Positions 46,401-58,110 of a stretch of DNA of 64,000 bases are shown in pieces. The DNA lies in the NCBI RefSeq assembly GCF_021310995.1, contig NZ_CP054150.1, positions 2,816,501 to 2,880,500 on the forward strand, read 5' to 3'. The notes beneath the pieces are model-generated. The model saw only the letters and a list, made by a program, of their open reading frames with translations, searched no databases and had not been told where the DNA came from. Position numbers and translations under genes: made by a program. Each line of letters begins with the position of its first letter. Within the stretch, counting starts at the first letter, position 1. The DNA is from Agrobacterium vaccinii (GTDB taxonomy: Bacteria > Pseudomonadota > Alphaproteobacteria > Rhizobiales > Rhizobiaceae).

Positions 46401-49400
46401 GCGCAAGATCGCGCGGCGCACATGGCGTTATTACGAGGCTTTCGTCACCGCAGGCGAAAACTATCTGCCGCCTGACAACTATCAGGAAACACCAGAGCCC
46501 ATCGTCGCCAGCCGTACCTCGCCAACCAATATCGGCGTCTACCTGCTGTCGGTCATCTCGGCGCGCCAGTTCGGCTGGATCAGCTTCTCGGAAACCGTCG
46601 AGCGGATGGAAAAGACCATCGAGACGGTCGAGAAGATGGAGAAGCATCGCGGCCACCTCTATAACTGGTACCACACGGATACGCTCCAGACACTTGGACC
46701 TCGCTACGTCTCTGCGGTCGACAGCGGCAACCTTGCCGGTCACCTGATCGCGATCTCGTCGGCGTGCCGCCAGTGGGCCGAAGCACCGTCCGCCCACCTT
46801 CAGGGCAATCTCGATGGTATCGGCGACGTTGCCGGTATTCTGCGCGAGACGTTGAAGGAACTGCCGGACGACCGCAAGAACCTGCGTCCCCTGCATCGCC
46901 GTCTGGAAGAGCGCATTATCGGCTTCTCCAACGCTCTTGCCTCCGTCAAGCGCGAGCACGAGTTTGCCTCGATCCGCGTCATCAATCTGGCCGTGCTGGC
47001 CCGTGACATCCAGAAGCTGGCCTCCAATCTCAATCTCGAAGTCAAATCGGAACAGAGCGCCGAAGTCACCCGCTGGGCGCAATCGCTGGTCGATTGCTGC
47101 GAAGCGCACATTTCCGATAGCGCCTTCGATCTCTCCACGATCGATCCGTTGCGTGACCGGCTCAACTCGCTTCGCGATCGCAGCCGTAATCTCGCCTTCT
47201 CAATGGATTTCGGCTTCCTGTACCGCAAGGACCGCCGTCTGCTGTCCATCGGTTACCGCGTGGACAGTCAGGAACTGGACGAAGCCTGCTACGACCTTCT
47301 GGCGTCCGAATGCCGCCTGACCAGCCTGTTTGCCATCGCCAAGGGCGATCTGCCGACGGAACACTGGTATCGTCTGGGCCGTCAGGTCGTGCCGATCGGT
47401 GCGCAGGGCGCGTTGGTCTCCTGGTCCGGCTCCATGTTCGAATATTTGATGCCACCGCTCGTCATGCAGGAGCGTCACGGCGGCATCTTGAACCAGACGA
47501 ACAATCTGATCGTCAAGGAACAGATCAGCCATGGCCGCCGTCTCGGCACGCCATGGGGTATTTCGGAAGCGGCCTTCAACGCTCGCGACCACAATATGAA
47601 CTACCAGTACACCAACTTCGGTGTGCCGACGCTGGGTCTGAAGCGCGGCCTTGGCCAGAACGCCGTCATCGCACCTTATGCTTCGATCCTTGCATCGCAA
47701 TATGATCCCGAAGGTGCACTGGAAAATCTCGACAAACTGCGCAAGCTGGGCGCGCTCGGTCAATTCGGTTTCCATGATGCCGTGGACTTCACGCCGACCC
47801 GCGTGCCGGATGGCAAGGTCTGCGCCGTCGTCTACAACTACTATGCCCACCACCATGGCATGTCGATTGCGGCTGTCGCCAACGTGGTCATGGACGGCAT
47901 TTTGCGTGAACTCTTCCATGCAGATCCGGTGATCGAAGCCGCCGAACTGCTGCTTCAGGAAAAGGCTCCACGCGAAGTACCCGTCGTAAGCTCCAAGTAC
48001 GAACCGGAAACTCCCGGCAAGGAACAGGCAGACCTTCTGCGGGCCGAAGTGCGCAGCATTGCAGATCCCGCCGTGCGCGACCGTGAAGTCGTGTTCCTCT
48101 CCAACGGCCATTATTCCACCATGCTTACCTCAACGGGGGCGGGCTATTCCAAGTGGAATGGTCTGGCGATTTCCCGTTGGAAGGCCGATCCGACCGAAGA
48201 TCGCTGGGGTACGTTCCTGTTCCTGCGCGATACCGTCTCTGGTGACTGGTGGAGTGCGACCGCTGAGCCACGCGTAGCTGCGGGCGAAAAGACCAAGACC
48301 GTTTTCACCGACGACAAGGCAGAATTCCACAAGACCGTTGGCGATCTGCAAAGCGTGGTCGAATGTATCGTTGCGACCGAGCACGATGCAGAAGGCCGTC
48401 GCGTCACGCTGCTCAATGTCGGCTCGGAAGATCGCTACATCGAAGTGACCTCCTATATGGAGCCCGTCATCGCCAATGAGGATGACGACAACGCCCATCC
48501 GCTGTTCTCGCGCATGTTCGTGCAGACGGAAATCGGCAAGCGTGGCGACGTCATTCGTGCCTGGCGCAACAAACGCAGCCCCGGCGAGCCGTCAACGGTC
48601 ATCGCACATCTGGCCGCCGATAATGCTGGTCCAGCCCGTCCGACGGAGTTCGAAACGGATCGTGCCAAGTTCATCGGTCGTGGCCGTGCACTGAGCGAAG
48701 CGGCAGCCTTCGATGCTGGGGCAACGCTATCAGGCACGGACGGCTTCACGCTTGATCCTATCCTGTCCCTGCGACGCGTTGTGCGCGTTCCCGCAGGCAA
48801 GAAAGTCAGCGTCATCTTCTGGACCATTGCGGCACCGAGCCGTGAGGATGTGGACAAAGCGATCGATCGCTACCGCCACCCGGATGCGTTTGCCCACGAA
48901 CTCGTCCATGCCTGGACGCGAACACAGGTGCAGATGCGCCATGTGGGCGTAACCTCACAGCAGGCAGCGGCCTTCCAGCATCTGGCCCGCTATCTCGTCT
49001 ATCCAGACATGCATCTGCGTGCGGATGCCGATACGCTGAAAACCGGTCTTGGTTCGCAGCGGTCGCTGTGGCCGCTGGCGATTTCGGGCGACTTCCCGAT
49101 CTTCAGCCTGCGTATCAACGATGACATGGATATGGACATCGCCAAGGAGGCCTTGAGTGCGCATGAATATCTGCGCGCCCGCGGCGTCATCTTCGATCTC
49201 GTGATCGTCAATGAACGCGCTGCTTCCTACGCGCAGGACATGCAGCACGCTCTCGACTTCATTTCCGAAGCACAGCGCCGTATCAATCCGGCAGATGGTG
49301 GCAGACCACATGTCTTCTCCGTTCGTCGCGATTTGATGGATGAGGAGACATGGTCTGCCCTGTTGGCTGCATCGCGAGTCGTTCTTCACGTGCGTAACGG

Positions 49401-51903
49401 CAAGATCGTGGATCAGGTCAACCGTGCCGTCTCGCTGTTTGCCGCCCATCGCGGGCCGGAAGGCAGTGAATCGGCTCAGGCTCGCCTGCCCGCTCCGGCT
49501 TTCCCGCAGGGCGAACCGGTGGAGGACGCCAACGATCTCGATTTCTGGAACGGTTTTGGCGGTTTCACCAAGAGCGGCGACGAATATGTCGTGCGCCTGC
49601 ACGGCGGTCAGTCTACGCCGCAGCCATGGATCAACGTCATCTCCAACGAGAAATTCGGCTTCCACATCTCCGCCGAGGGCGCTGGTTTTACCTGGAGCCG
49701 CAACTCGCGCGACTATCAACTGACACCGTGGAGCAACGATCCTGTCACGAACCGTCCCGGTGAAGCGATCTACGTCGCCGATGTTGAAAGCGGCAAGATC
49801 CACTCGCCGTTTGCCGGGTTGTCGCGCAATCCCGAAGCGGTGTTCGAAGCCCGTCATGGCCTCGGTTACTCTGTCTTCCGTAGTGTCGATGAGGGCCTCG
49901 ACATCGAGGTTACCCAGACGGTAGACCGTGAACGACCCGTCAAGCTGTCGCGCCTGACCATTCGCAACGTCGGTACAGAAAACCGCCGCTTGAAAACCTA
50001 CGGCTATGTCGAATGGGTGCTGGGCAACAACACCCAGAAATCGGCGCCGTTCATTCTCAGCGCCCATGACGAGGCAACGGGAGCGCTGTTCGCCTCCAAT
50101 CCCTACAGCATCGATTACAATGCACGCACGGCCTTCCTTGCGCTGGATGAGCCGGCTGGCAGCTTTACCACCAGCAAGCGTGAGTTCATCGGTCGCTATG
50201 GCTCCATCCAGGCACCGCAGGCCATCGTATCGGGTGCTGCCCTATCCGGCAGCGTCGAACTGGACGGTGCTCCCTGCGCCGCAGTGATGCAGGAAATTCA
50301 CCTCAAGCCCGGCGAAGAACGGCGTATTCTGTTCTATATGGGCGATACCGACACGGTCGAAGACGCCCGTGCGCTGGTAAAGGACATCCGCACCGCAGAT
50401 TTCGATGCGGTGCTGACCGAGAACAAGACTTTCTGGAACGGCTTTACCGGACAGTTGCAGGTGTCCACCCCGGACGCAGGCTTCAACCACATGGTCAACA
50501 GCTGGCTGCCCTATCAGGCACTGGCCTGCCGCATCCTCGCCCGCACGGCGTTCTACCAGTCGAGCGGCGCGTTCGGTTTCCGTGACCAGTTGCAGGATAC
50601 GCTGGCCTTCCTGCTCTACCAGCCGGAGCTTGCTCGCGAGCAGATCCTGCGTGCGGCCGGACGGCAGTTCGCCGAAGGCGATGTTCAGCACTGGTGGTTG
50701 CCACTAACGGGCGCTGGTGTACGCACGACGATTTCCGATGACGTCGTCTGGCTTGCTCACGCCACCCATCAGTACATCGCTGCCACCGGCGACAAGGCAA
50801 TCCTTGATCAGTCCATCCCGTTCCTCAAAGGCCCCTCGCTGACACCCGGCCAGCACGACGCGTTCTTCCAGCCGGAAACCAGCGAGACATCGGTCAGCCT
50901 TTACGAACATGCCGCACTTGCACTGGATCTTGCCATCCACCGCACCGGCGAAAACGGTCTGCCGCTCATTCTGGGTGGCGACTGGAACGATGGCATGAAC
51001 CGCGTCGGCGTCGCCGGTAAGGGCACCAGCGTCTGGCTCGGCTGGTTCCTCGCAGGCACCCTGCGTGATTTCATTGAAATCGCGCAGGAGCGTCGCGATC
51101 TCGACCGCGTCGAAAAGTGGAAGACGCATCGCGACAAACTGCGCGCTGCCCTGGAAACGGCTGGCTGGGACGGTGACTATTACCGTCGTGGCTACTTCGA
51201 CGACGGCACCCCGCTCGGCTCCATCACCAGCGAAGAATGCCGCATCGATTCTCTCGGTCAGAGCTGGAGCGTTCTCTCAGGCGAAGGCGAAGAGCAGCGC
51301 TCGGGCCAGGCCATGGATGCCGTGATGAAGGAACTTGTCGATGAGGAGACGGGCATCATCCGCCTCTTCACACCTCCCTTCTCTCGCTCGCCACAGGACC
51401 CGGGCTATATCAAGGCCTATCCGCCCGGCGTGCGTGAAAACGGCGGCCAATACACCCATGCCGCAACCTGGGTGGTTCTGGCGCTGGCGAAAATGGGTCG
51501 CAACGAGGATGCATGGAAGTGCTTCTCGATGCTCAATCCGGTCAACCACGCGCTCGACCGTCCGTCGTCTGAGACTTACCGTGTCGAACCCTATGTGGTG
51601 ACGGCGGATGTCTATGGCGCAGGCGCCTATTCGGGTCGCGGTGGCTGGAGCTGGTACACCGGTTCTGCCGGCTGGCTCTACCGCGCCGCCGTCGAAGGTA
51701 TTCTCGGCATCACCCGCGTCGATGGCAAGCTGCACATCGCCCCATCGCTGCCGCAGGCCTGGGATGGCTTCTCGGCCAAGATCACGCTGGAGGGCAAAGT
51801 CCGCGAGGTCGCTGTGAAGCGCAATGAGGGCTCCACGGATGTCGAGGTTTCGATCGACGGCAAGCCGGTCACCGGAACCGATAAGGCCATCGCCTTCGAT
51901 TGA
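43411..51903 (+). CDS. chvB: Cyclic beta-1,2-glucan synthase
   Basis: Giant inner-membrane enzyme of 2830 residues that initiates, elongates, trims and cyclises beta-1,2-glucan from UDP-glucose. Membrane segments lie near residues ~405-475, ~810-860 and ~930-975. The glycosyltransferase (GT84) domain between them has MTLDADTRL (DxD-type) and SRQHRWARGDW (QxxRW-like). A middle glucoamylase-like region follows. The C-terminal third is a GH94 phosphorylase-type domain with the catalytic-acid motif GGDWNDGMNRVG, which controls ring size. The start has no strong ribosome site but matches the family. It is intact, with no frameshift. Confidence 0.96.
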   Translation: MSFHITPTAAARDSEAKQIDHNDSIRSVYFTIEELRDCGAELSKSGADGLPGFMEFDFFARHRENEKEILRVYRTTAVDAENGATITPAAEWLLDNHYVIEEAIQEVRRDFPRKFYRQLPTVKIGNVEIPRVMALAWLYVAHTHSTISRESMTALVEGYQTSQTLQIGELWALPSILRFVLIENLRRISIRVERSRRMRQRANEVVDEIIRLNDAEASASVLKQIDQLVDDPTFSTQFLYRLRNGSQTSGFALNWLEERLRSAGTDAENIMMAEHNRLASGNVTMGNIVRSLREIDDTEWSVWFEEVSHIDKVLREQTDYDTLDFGSRNTYRNTIELLARRSPKTEIEVAQTATDMVAETASSDQKYPHAPNVGSFLIGQRRKELEERIGYNPLFAQRVVRFMRRFNWMSVAVPVIALTALAMAIVGWFLADAGMPWYVVTAFLLMFALPASEGATGLFNTVVTFFVKPFRLVGYEFKEGIPQDARTLLAVPCMITSRDSVDEMVRNIEVHYLANPHGDISFALISDWRDAPYEQSAEDVEILEYAKREVAALSARYAFDGKTRFFLLHRRRLYNPAEDCWMGWERKRGKLHELNMLLRGDKDTTFLNGANMVPENVKYVMTLDADTRLMRDAVTKLVGKMHHPINRPVHDPETGRVIHGYGLLQPRVTPSLTTGKDASVFQRVFSINRGIDPYVFTVSDVYQDLTSEGTFTGKGLYDVDAFETALKGRIDENAVLSHDLLEGSFARCALVTDVELVEDFPTRYEVEVSRQHRWARGDWQLLPYIMDMKRGVTAIGRWKMIDNLRRSLTPLAWFVASVLGWYFMGPLGALIWQILLIFSLFVAPTLSLLSGLVPRSTDIVPQAHFHTLWSEVRATNAQVALRIVFIADSACMMADAIGRSLYRLFVSGKLMLEWRTAASIQSSAQGTIFDYYRQMWHAPVVALLGLMFASLPGDNAFLVGLPFALLWVFSPAVAWYVSQSAETEDRLFVSQHVSGELRKIARRTWRYYEAFVTAGENYLPPDNYQETPEPIVASRTSPTNIGVYLLSVISARQFGWISFSETVERMEKTIETVEKMEKHRGHLYNWYHTDTLQTLGPRYVSAVDSGNLAGHLIAISSACRQWAEAPSAHLQGNLDGIGDVAGILRETLKELPDDRKNLRPLHRRLEERIIGFSNALASVKREHEFASIRVINLAVLARDIQKLASNLNLEVKSEQSAEVTRWAQSLVDCCEAHISDSAFDLSTIDPLRDRLNSLRDRSRNLAFSMDFGFLYRKDRRLLSIGYRVDSQELDEACYDLLASECRLTSLFAIAKGDLPTEHWYRLGRQVVPIGAQGALVSWSGSMFEYLMPPLVMQERHGGILNQTNNLIVKEQISHGRRLGTPWGISEAAFNARDHNMNYQYTNFGVPTLGLKRGLGQNAVIAPYASILASQYDPEGALENLDKLRKLGALGQFGFHDAVDFTPTRVPDGKVCAVVYNYYAHHHGMSIAAVANVVMDGILRELFHADPVIEAAELLLQEKAPREVPVVSSKYEPETPGKEQADLLRAEVRSIADPAVRDREVVFLSNGHYSTMLTSTGAGYSKWNGLAISRWKADPTEDRWGTFLFLRDTVSGDWWSATAEPRVAAGEKTKTVFTDDKAEFHKTVGDLQSVVECIVATEHDAEGRRVTLLNVGSEDRYIEVTSYMEPVIANEDDDNAHPLFSRMFVQTEIGKRGDVIRAWRNKRSPGEPSTVIAHLAADNAGPARPTEFETDRAKFIGRGRALSEAAAFDAGATLSGTDGFTLDPILSLRRVVRVPAGKKVSVIFWTIAAPSREDVDKAIDRYRHPDAFAHELVHAWTRTQVQMRHVGVTSQQAAAFQHLARYLVYPDMHLRADADTLKTGLGSQRSLWPLAISGDFPIFSLRINDDMDMDIAKEALSAHEYLRARGVIFDLVIVNERAASYAQDMQHALDFISEAQRRINPADGGRPHVFSVRRDLMDEETWSALLAASRVVLHVRNGKIVDQVNRAVSLFAAHRGPEGSESAQARLPAPAFPQGEPVEDANDLDFWNGFGGFTKSGDEYVVRLHGGQSTPQPWINVISNEKFGFHISAEGAGFTWSRNSRDYQLTPWSNDPVTNRPGEAIYVADVESGKIHSPFAGLSRNPEAVFEARHGLGYSVFRSVDEGLDIEVTQTVDRERPVKLSRLTIRNVGTENRRLKTYGYVEWVLGNNTQKSAPFILSAHDEATGALFASNPYSIDYNARTAFLALDEPAGSFTTSKREFIGRYGSIQAPQAIVSGAALSGSVELDGAPCAAVMQEIHLKPGEERRILFYMGDTDTVEDARALVKDIRTADFDAVLTENKTFWNGFTGQLQVSTPDAGFNHMVNSWLPYQALACRILARTAFYQSSGAFGFRDQLQDTLAFLLYQPELAREQILRAAGRQFAEGDVQHWWLPLTGAGVRTTISDDVVWLAHATHQYIAATGDKAILDQSIPFLKGPSLTPGQHDAFFQPETSETSVSLYEHAALALDLAIHRTGENGLPLILGGDWNDGMNRVGVAGKGTSVWLGWFLAGTLRDFIEIAQERRDLDRVEKWKTHRDKLRAALETAGWDGDYYRRGYFDDGTPLGSITSEECRIDSLGQSWSVLSGEGEEQRSGQAMDAVMKELVDEETGIIRLFTPPFSRSPQDPGYIKAYPPGVRENGGQYTHAATWVVLALAKMGRNEDAWKCFSMLNPVNHALDRPSSETYRVEPYVVTADVYGAGAYSGRGGWSWYTGSAGWLYRAAVEGILGITRVDGKLHIAPSLPQAWDGFSAKITLEGKVREVAVKRNEGSTDVEVSIDGKPVTGTDKAIAFD

Positions 51904-51937
51904 TATCAAAAGGGGCTTAGGCCTCGACCACGCAACA

Positions 51938-51972
51938 AAAAGCCACGGCACCGAAAGACGCCGTGGCTTTTC
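51938..51972. terminator. Bidirectional terminator after chvB
   Basis: AAAAGCCACGGC pairs with GCCGTGGCTTTT over a ten-base loop. T-runs occur on both strands. Confidence 0.92.
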
Positions 51973-52044
51973 TGTTTGCTAACCTGCGTCCGGACGCAAC
52001 ATGCAACTGCAGTAACGGTGGCTCGTGACGTGAAGCCACACATT

Positions 52045-52172
52045 CCGCCCTCATGCTGAGGTGGGAGCGAAGCGACCCTCGAAGCATCCGCTGCGCACTC
52101 TGTCCCAAGCCCGCAACCCTCGCCCTTCGAGGCTCCTGCGGGACACCTCTCCTTCGATAAGCTCAGGATGAT
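52045..52172. repeat. Rhizobial-type intergenic palindromic repeat
   Basis: The segment starts CCTCATGCTGAGGTG, carries GCGAAGCGACCCTCGAAGCA, then CCCTTCGAGGCTCCTGCGG, and ends AAGCTCAGGATGA. This CTCAgcATGAGG / CCTTCGAGG layout is that of the short dispersed repeats common between genes in Rhizobiales. It lies between a terminator and the YggS gene. Confidence 0.7.
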
Positions 52173-52210
52173 GGATGAAGATTGCTTGTTTTGCCTTGAC
52201 CCAAAAACCC

Positions 52211-52870
52211 TCAGCGCGTGCCAAAAATTGCCGACCCGACGCGCACGCTGGTCGCGCCGAATTCAATCGCCGTCTCGAAATCACCCGACATGCCCATCGA
52301 CAGTTTTTCCAGACCGCATTCCTTGGCCAGCTTCGCCAGAAGCGCAAAATGCGGCCCCGGATATTCCTCTGCGGGCGGAATGCACATCAGCCCTTCCACA
52401 TTCAGCTTCAATTCTTCGCGGCACATGGCGACGAAAGCCACTGTCTCGCGTGGATCGATGCCTGCCTTTTGCGGCTCCATGCCCGTATTGACCTGCACGT
52501 AAAAACGAAGTGCCCGGCCCTGTTTGGTGCATTCATCGGCAAGGGCACGGGCAATCTTTTCACGATCGACCGTTTCGATCACATCGAACAGCGCCACCGC
52601 ATCCGCCGCCTTGTTGGATTGCAGGGGGCCGATCAGATGTAGTTCGATGCCATCTGTCTTTTCCTTCAGCGCTGGCCACTTGCCCTGCGCCTCCTGCACC
52701 CGGTTTTCACCGAAAATGCGCTGGCCGCAATCGATCACCGGCTGGATCGTGTCGCCATCGAAGGTTTTCGAGACGGCAACGAGATTGACGGTGCCCGGTT
52801 TACGACCGGCTTTTTCCGCAACCGCTGCAATCCGCTGCGTGACATCTTCAAGACGCGCTTCGATTTCCAT
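52211..52870 (-). CDS. YggS/PLPBP family PLP-homeostasis protein
   Basis: Single-domain PLP-binding protein of 219 residues with the alanine-racemase-type barrel. It binds PLP and helps balance vitamin B6 and amino acid pools, with no known catalysis. The PLP Lys is in LVAVSKTF (residue 35). GENRVQEAQGKW, ELHLIGPLQSNK and the C-terminal LSMGMSGDFETAIEFGATSVR (split here) with VRVGSAIFG are family signatures. The ATG at 52870 begins MEIEARLEDV. It is divergent from leuS across 194 bases. Confidence 0.93.
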   Translation of the reverse strand: MEIEARLEDVTQRIAAVAEKAGRKPGTVNLVAVSKTFDGDTIQPVIDCGQRIFGENRVQEAQGKWPALKEKTDGIELHLIGPLQSNKAADAVALFDVIETVDREKIARALADECTKQGRALRFYVQVNTGMEPQKAGIDPRETVAFVAMCREELKLNVEGLMCIPPAEEYPGPHFALLAKLAKECGLEKLSMGMSGDFETAIEFGATSVRVGSAIFGTR

Positions 52871-53064
52871 GTCAAACCTTCATTTTATCAAGGGATAAGG
52901 GTTTCAGTAGCCGCCGCCTGCCTTGATGCCAAGCACCATTGTCACCATTTGGACGCTGTCGACCAAGATTGCGTCCATCGCAAGCCCTGCCAAACTTGAC
53001 GCATAGGCCGTTTCGTGGTGAAGGTCAGCGCGAATTTTCCCCTTGATACCCGGATTTCAGAAGT

Positions 53065-55684
<2,620 letters not shown>

Positions 55685-55695
<11 letters not shown>

Positions 55696-56233
55696 TGCCT
55701 ATTCCAAATGGGGCCGCATAGCAGCCGCAATTTCCGTTGTCCTGTTCGCAGGCTTGCTGGCAGGCTGCCAGGTTCGTCCGCTCTATAGCGAGGCTTCCGG
55801 TACGCGTCAGAAGCTGCTGACGGTCAACTTCGATTCCGCTGGCGACCGCGTCACGCAAGAGGTCCGCAACCACCTGATCTTCCTGGCTTACGGCGGTGCT
55901 GGCGCACCTACGACCAAGGAATACGAGGTCAAGATCGTCGTCAAATCCAGCGCGACCTCCACGGAAGTGACCGACGACACCAGCCTTTCAGTATCGAAAA
56001 GCAACTATGACGGCCCCTTCCCGGGTCGTGTCAGCATGACTGGTAACTATGTGCTTACCCGTATTTCCGATGGTCAGGTTCTGCGTTCCGCAAGACGCAC
56101 CGTGACTGCCATGCTCGATCTGCCACAGCAGGAATTCGCGAAAATCCGCGCCATACGCGACGGTGAAAACCGTGCAGCACGAGAGCTTGCCGAGATCATC
56201 CAAACGGATATCGCGTCCACGCTCAACCGTTGA
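55685..56233 (+). CDS. lptE: LPS-assembly lipoprotein LptE
   Basis: Outer-membrane lipoprotein that plugs LptD and helps insert lipopolysaccharide. The 182-residue protein has a signal peptide ending [11 protein letters not shown], so Cys28 is lipidated, then the LptE fold. The start is TTG at 55685 or 55688, with AAAGGA upstream inside leuS. It overlaps the leuS stop by 11 bases and ends just before holA, so the three genes are translationally linked. Identification rests on the conserved operon position and the [13 protein letters not shown] start, because LptE is weakly conserved. Confidence 0.88.
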
Positions 56234-56240
56234 GAGCGAG

Positions 56241-57278
56241 ATGACGGAAATCAAGTCGCACGAATTCGAACGCTTCGCCGAAAAACCGGCGGAGCGTTTT
56301 CGCGTATTCGTGCTCTACGGTCCCGACCGTGGCCTCGTCTCGGAACGGGCCACGCTCATCGCATCGAAAACCGGCATCGATCCGAACGATGCCTTCGCAT
56401 CCCTAAAACTCACAGCCGGCGATCTCCAGGGCGATCCCGGCCGACTGCTCGATGAGATCAACTCCATCGGTCTGTTCGGTGGCGAAAAGCTGGTCTGGGT
56501 CAAGGGTGCCGCCAATGAAAAGGCGCTGGTGGATGCGCTTCAGGTTCTGTCCGACAATCCGCCCGAAGCGAGCTTCCTAATCGTTGAGGCGGGCGATTTG
56601 AAGAAAGGCACGGGCCTTCGCAAGATCGCAGAACCATCCCGCGCCATTGCGGCCATCCCCTGTTATGCCGACGACGCACGGGCACTGAATGCGCTGATCG
56701 ATCAGGAATTGGCAACCGAAAACCTGCGCATCGCCCCCGCCGCCCGCCAGCGTCTCACAGAATCGCTCGGCGGTGATCGCATCGCCTCGCGCAACGAAGT
56801 CCGCAAGCTCGCGCTCTATTGCCGAGGTCACGACGTCATCGAGGAAGACGACGTGATGGCGATCATCGGTGATGCCAGCACCGTTTCCGCCGACGATGCA
56901 GTGGACGCGATCCTGAAGGGTGATCGCAATGCCTTCTTCCACGCCACCCAGAAAATCATCGCCTCCAAGACGCCGATCTTTCTGGTGCTGCAAGGCTGCC
57001 TGCGCCAATTTCAATTGCTGGACCAGATGCGCGCCGAAATGGACGACAAGAAGCAGCAAGCCGGTCAGGTCATGCTGACACTGGGCCGCGGCATCCATTT
57101 CCGCCGCAAACCCGTGATCGAAAGAGCGCTGCGCACATGGCAGCCAGCGGCAATTGCACGCGAAATGAACCGACTGCAAGCCGCCATCCTGCAAAGCCGC
57201 CAGCGGCAAAGCCTGGAGCAAAGCGTGGCACTGCTGACGCTGTTGTCCACGACATTGCAGTCGGGGCGAAACGGTTAG
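56241..57278 (+). CDS. holA: DNA polymerase III subunit delta
   Basis: Clamp-loader subunit that opens the beta clamp. From the ATG at 56241 (GAGAGCGAG upstream) it has 345 residues, normal for HolA. It begins with the AAA+-like fold (VFVLYGPDRGLVSERATLI), then the FGGEKLVWVKG stretch, and continues into the helical collar domain with CLRQFQLLDQMRAE. An upstream frame extension of 26 codons overlaps lptE and is not supported. It is the last gene of the operon; the next 110 bases hold a palindromic repeat. Confidence 0.92.
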   Translation: MTEIKSHEFERFAEKPAERFRVFVLYGPDRGLVSERATLIASKTGIDPNDAFASLKLTAGDLQGDPGRLLDEINSIGLFGGEKLVWVKGAANEKALVDALQVLSDNPPEASFLIVEAGDLKKGTGLRKIAEPSRAIAAIPCYADDARALNALIDQELATENLRIAPAARQRLTESLGGDRIASRNEVRKLALYCRGHDVIEEDDVMAIIGDASTVSADDAVDAILKGDRNAFFHATQKIIASKTPIFLVLQGCLRQFQLLDQMRAEMDDKKQQAGQVMLTLGRGIHFRRKPVIERALRTWQPAAIAREMNRLQAAILQSRQRQSLEQSVALLTLLSTTLQSGRNG

Positions 57279-57289
57279 CCGCCTCTTCA

Positions 57290-57406
57290 CCTCATTCCTG
57301 TGCTTGTCACAGGAATCCAGCCCACGCGCGTTTGCGCGGCGAAAGGACCCTTCTCAGCCCAAGGACTTGGGCTGACTAGATTCCTGTGACAAGCACAGGA
57401 ATGAGG
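57290..57406. repeat. Composite palindromic repeat with 28-base perfect arms
   Basis: The 28-base arm at 57290-57317 (CCTCATTCCTGTGCTTGTCA...) is an exact inverted copy of 57379-57406. Each arm is itself a hairpin, ATTCCTGTG/CACAGGAAT over a five-base loop. The middle holds CAGCCCA/TGGGCTG and a GCGCG-rich hairpin. It sits between convergent holA and fdxA. Confidence 0.8.
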
Positions 57407-57463
57407 GGTGTAACAGTGATGCCTCGATCACTATCTCTATATTTAAGGAATTTGATAAACAGC

Positions 57464-57488
57464 CCTTCCCGACCAAATGCTGGGAAGG
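57464..57488 (-). terminator. Possible terminator of fdxA
   Basis: On the minus strand CCTTCCC pairs with GGGAAGG over an 11-base loop, followed by GGCTGTTTAT. The T-run is weak. It lies 28 bases after the fdxA stop. Confidence 0.5.
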
Positions 57489-57515
57489 CCACTAACTTCA
57501 CGTCGATTAACTCTA

Positions 57516-57854
57516 TCAGTCGCCCTTGCCGGGCTCCGCCGAGAAGTAAAGATCGAGCTTGCCTGAAACGCCGTCCATCTCCTTGGCTCCCGGCATCGGG
57601 TCGCGTTTGACGGTGATATTGGGCCAGATGGCCGCATATTCGGCGTTGAGTGTCAGCCACTTGTCCAGACCTGGCTCCGTGTCTGGCTTGATGGCTTCCG
57701 CTGGACATTCCGGTTCGCACACACCGCAATCGATGCACTCATCCGGATTGATCGCCAGAAAATTCTCGCCCTCATAGAAGCAGTCGACAGGGCAGACTTC
57801 AACACAGTCGGTGTATTTGCAGCGTATGCAATTATCGGTCACGACATACGTCAT
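57516..57854 (-). CDS. fdxA: 7Fe ferredoxin FdxA
   Basis: Low-potential electron carrier of 112 residues with one 3Fe-4S and one 4Fe-4S cluster. The Cys spacing matches Azotobacter ferredoxin I: Cys9, Cys17 and Cys50 for the 3Fe cluster, and Cys21, Cys40, Cys43 and Cys46 for the 4Fe cluster. Cys12 and Cys25 are extra. The C-terminal ~55 residues form the usual FdxA tail ending [11 protein letters not shown]. It lies downstream of the S4 protein and helicase on the same strand. Confidence 0.94.
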   Translation of the reverse strand: MTYVVTDNCIRCKYTDCVEVCPVDCFYEGENFLAINPDECIDCGVCEPECPAEAIKPDTEPGLDKWLTLNAEYAAIWPNITVKRDPMPGAKEMDGVSGKLDLYFSAEPGKGD

Positions 57855-58110
57855 GATGGACTCCAGAATATGCGGGCCGGGTCACTGGGCTCTCGAACAC
57901 AAGCCATTGCCCGGCATTAAGACGGGGCACTTTGGCAAGTGAGGTAATGCCTTTGTACCGAGATAGCAAGGATAAACGATCCTGAAAAACACCCGGTTTC
58001 TAGTCGATTATTCCATCGATGCTTGGCCAAGTATGCAAGAGTTTTGACTATGACCTTCAGAAACATCCGTCGCTCGCCGAAGACAATCCTTCGAAGGCCG
58101 CTCAGGTGTC

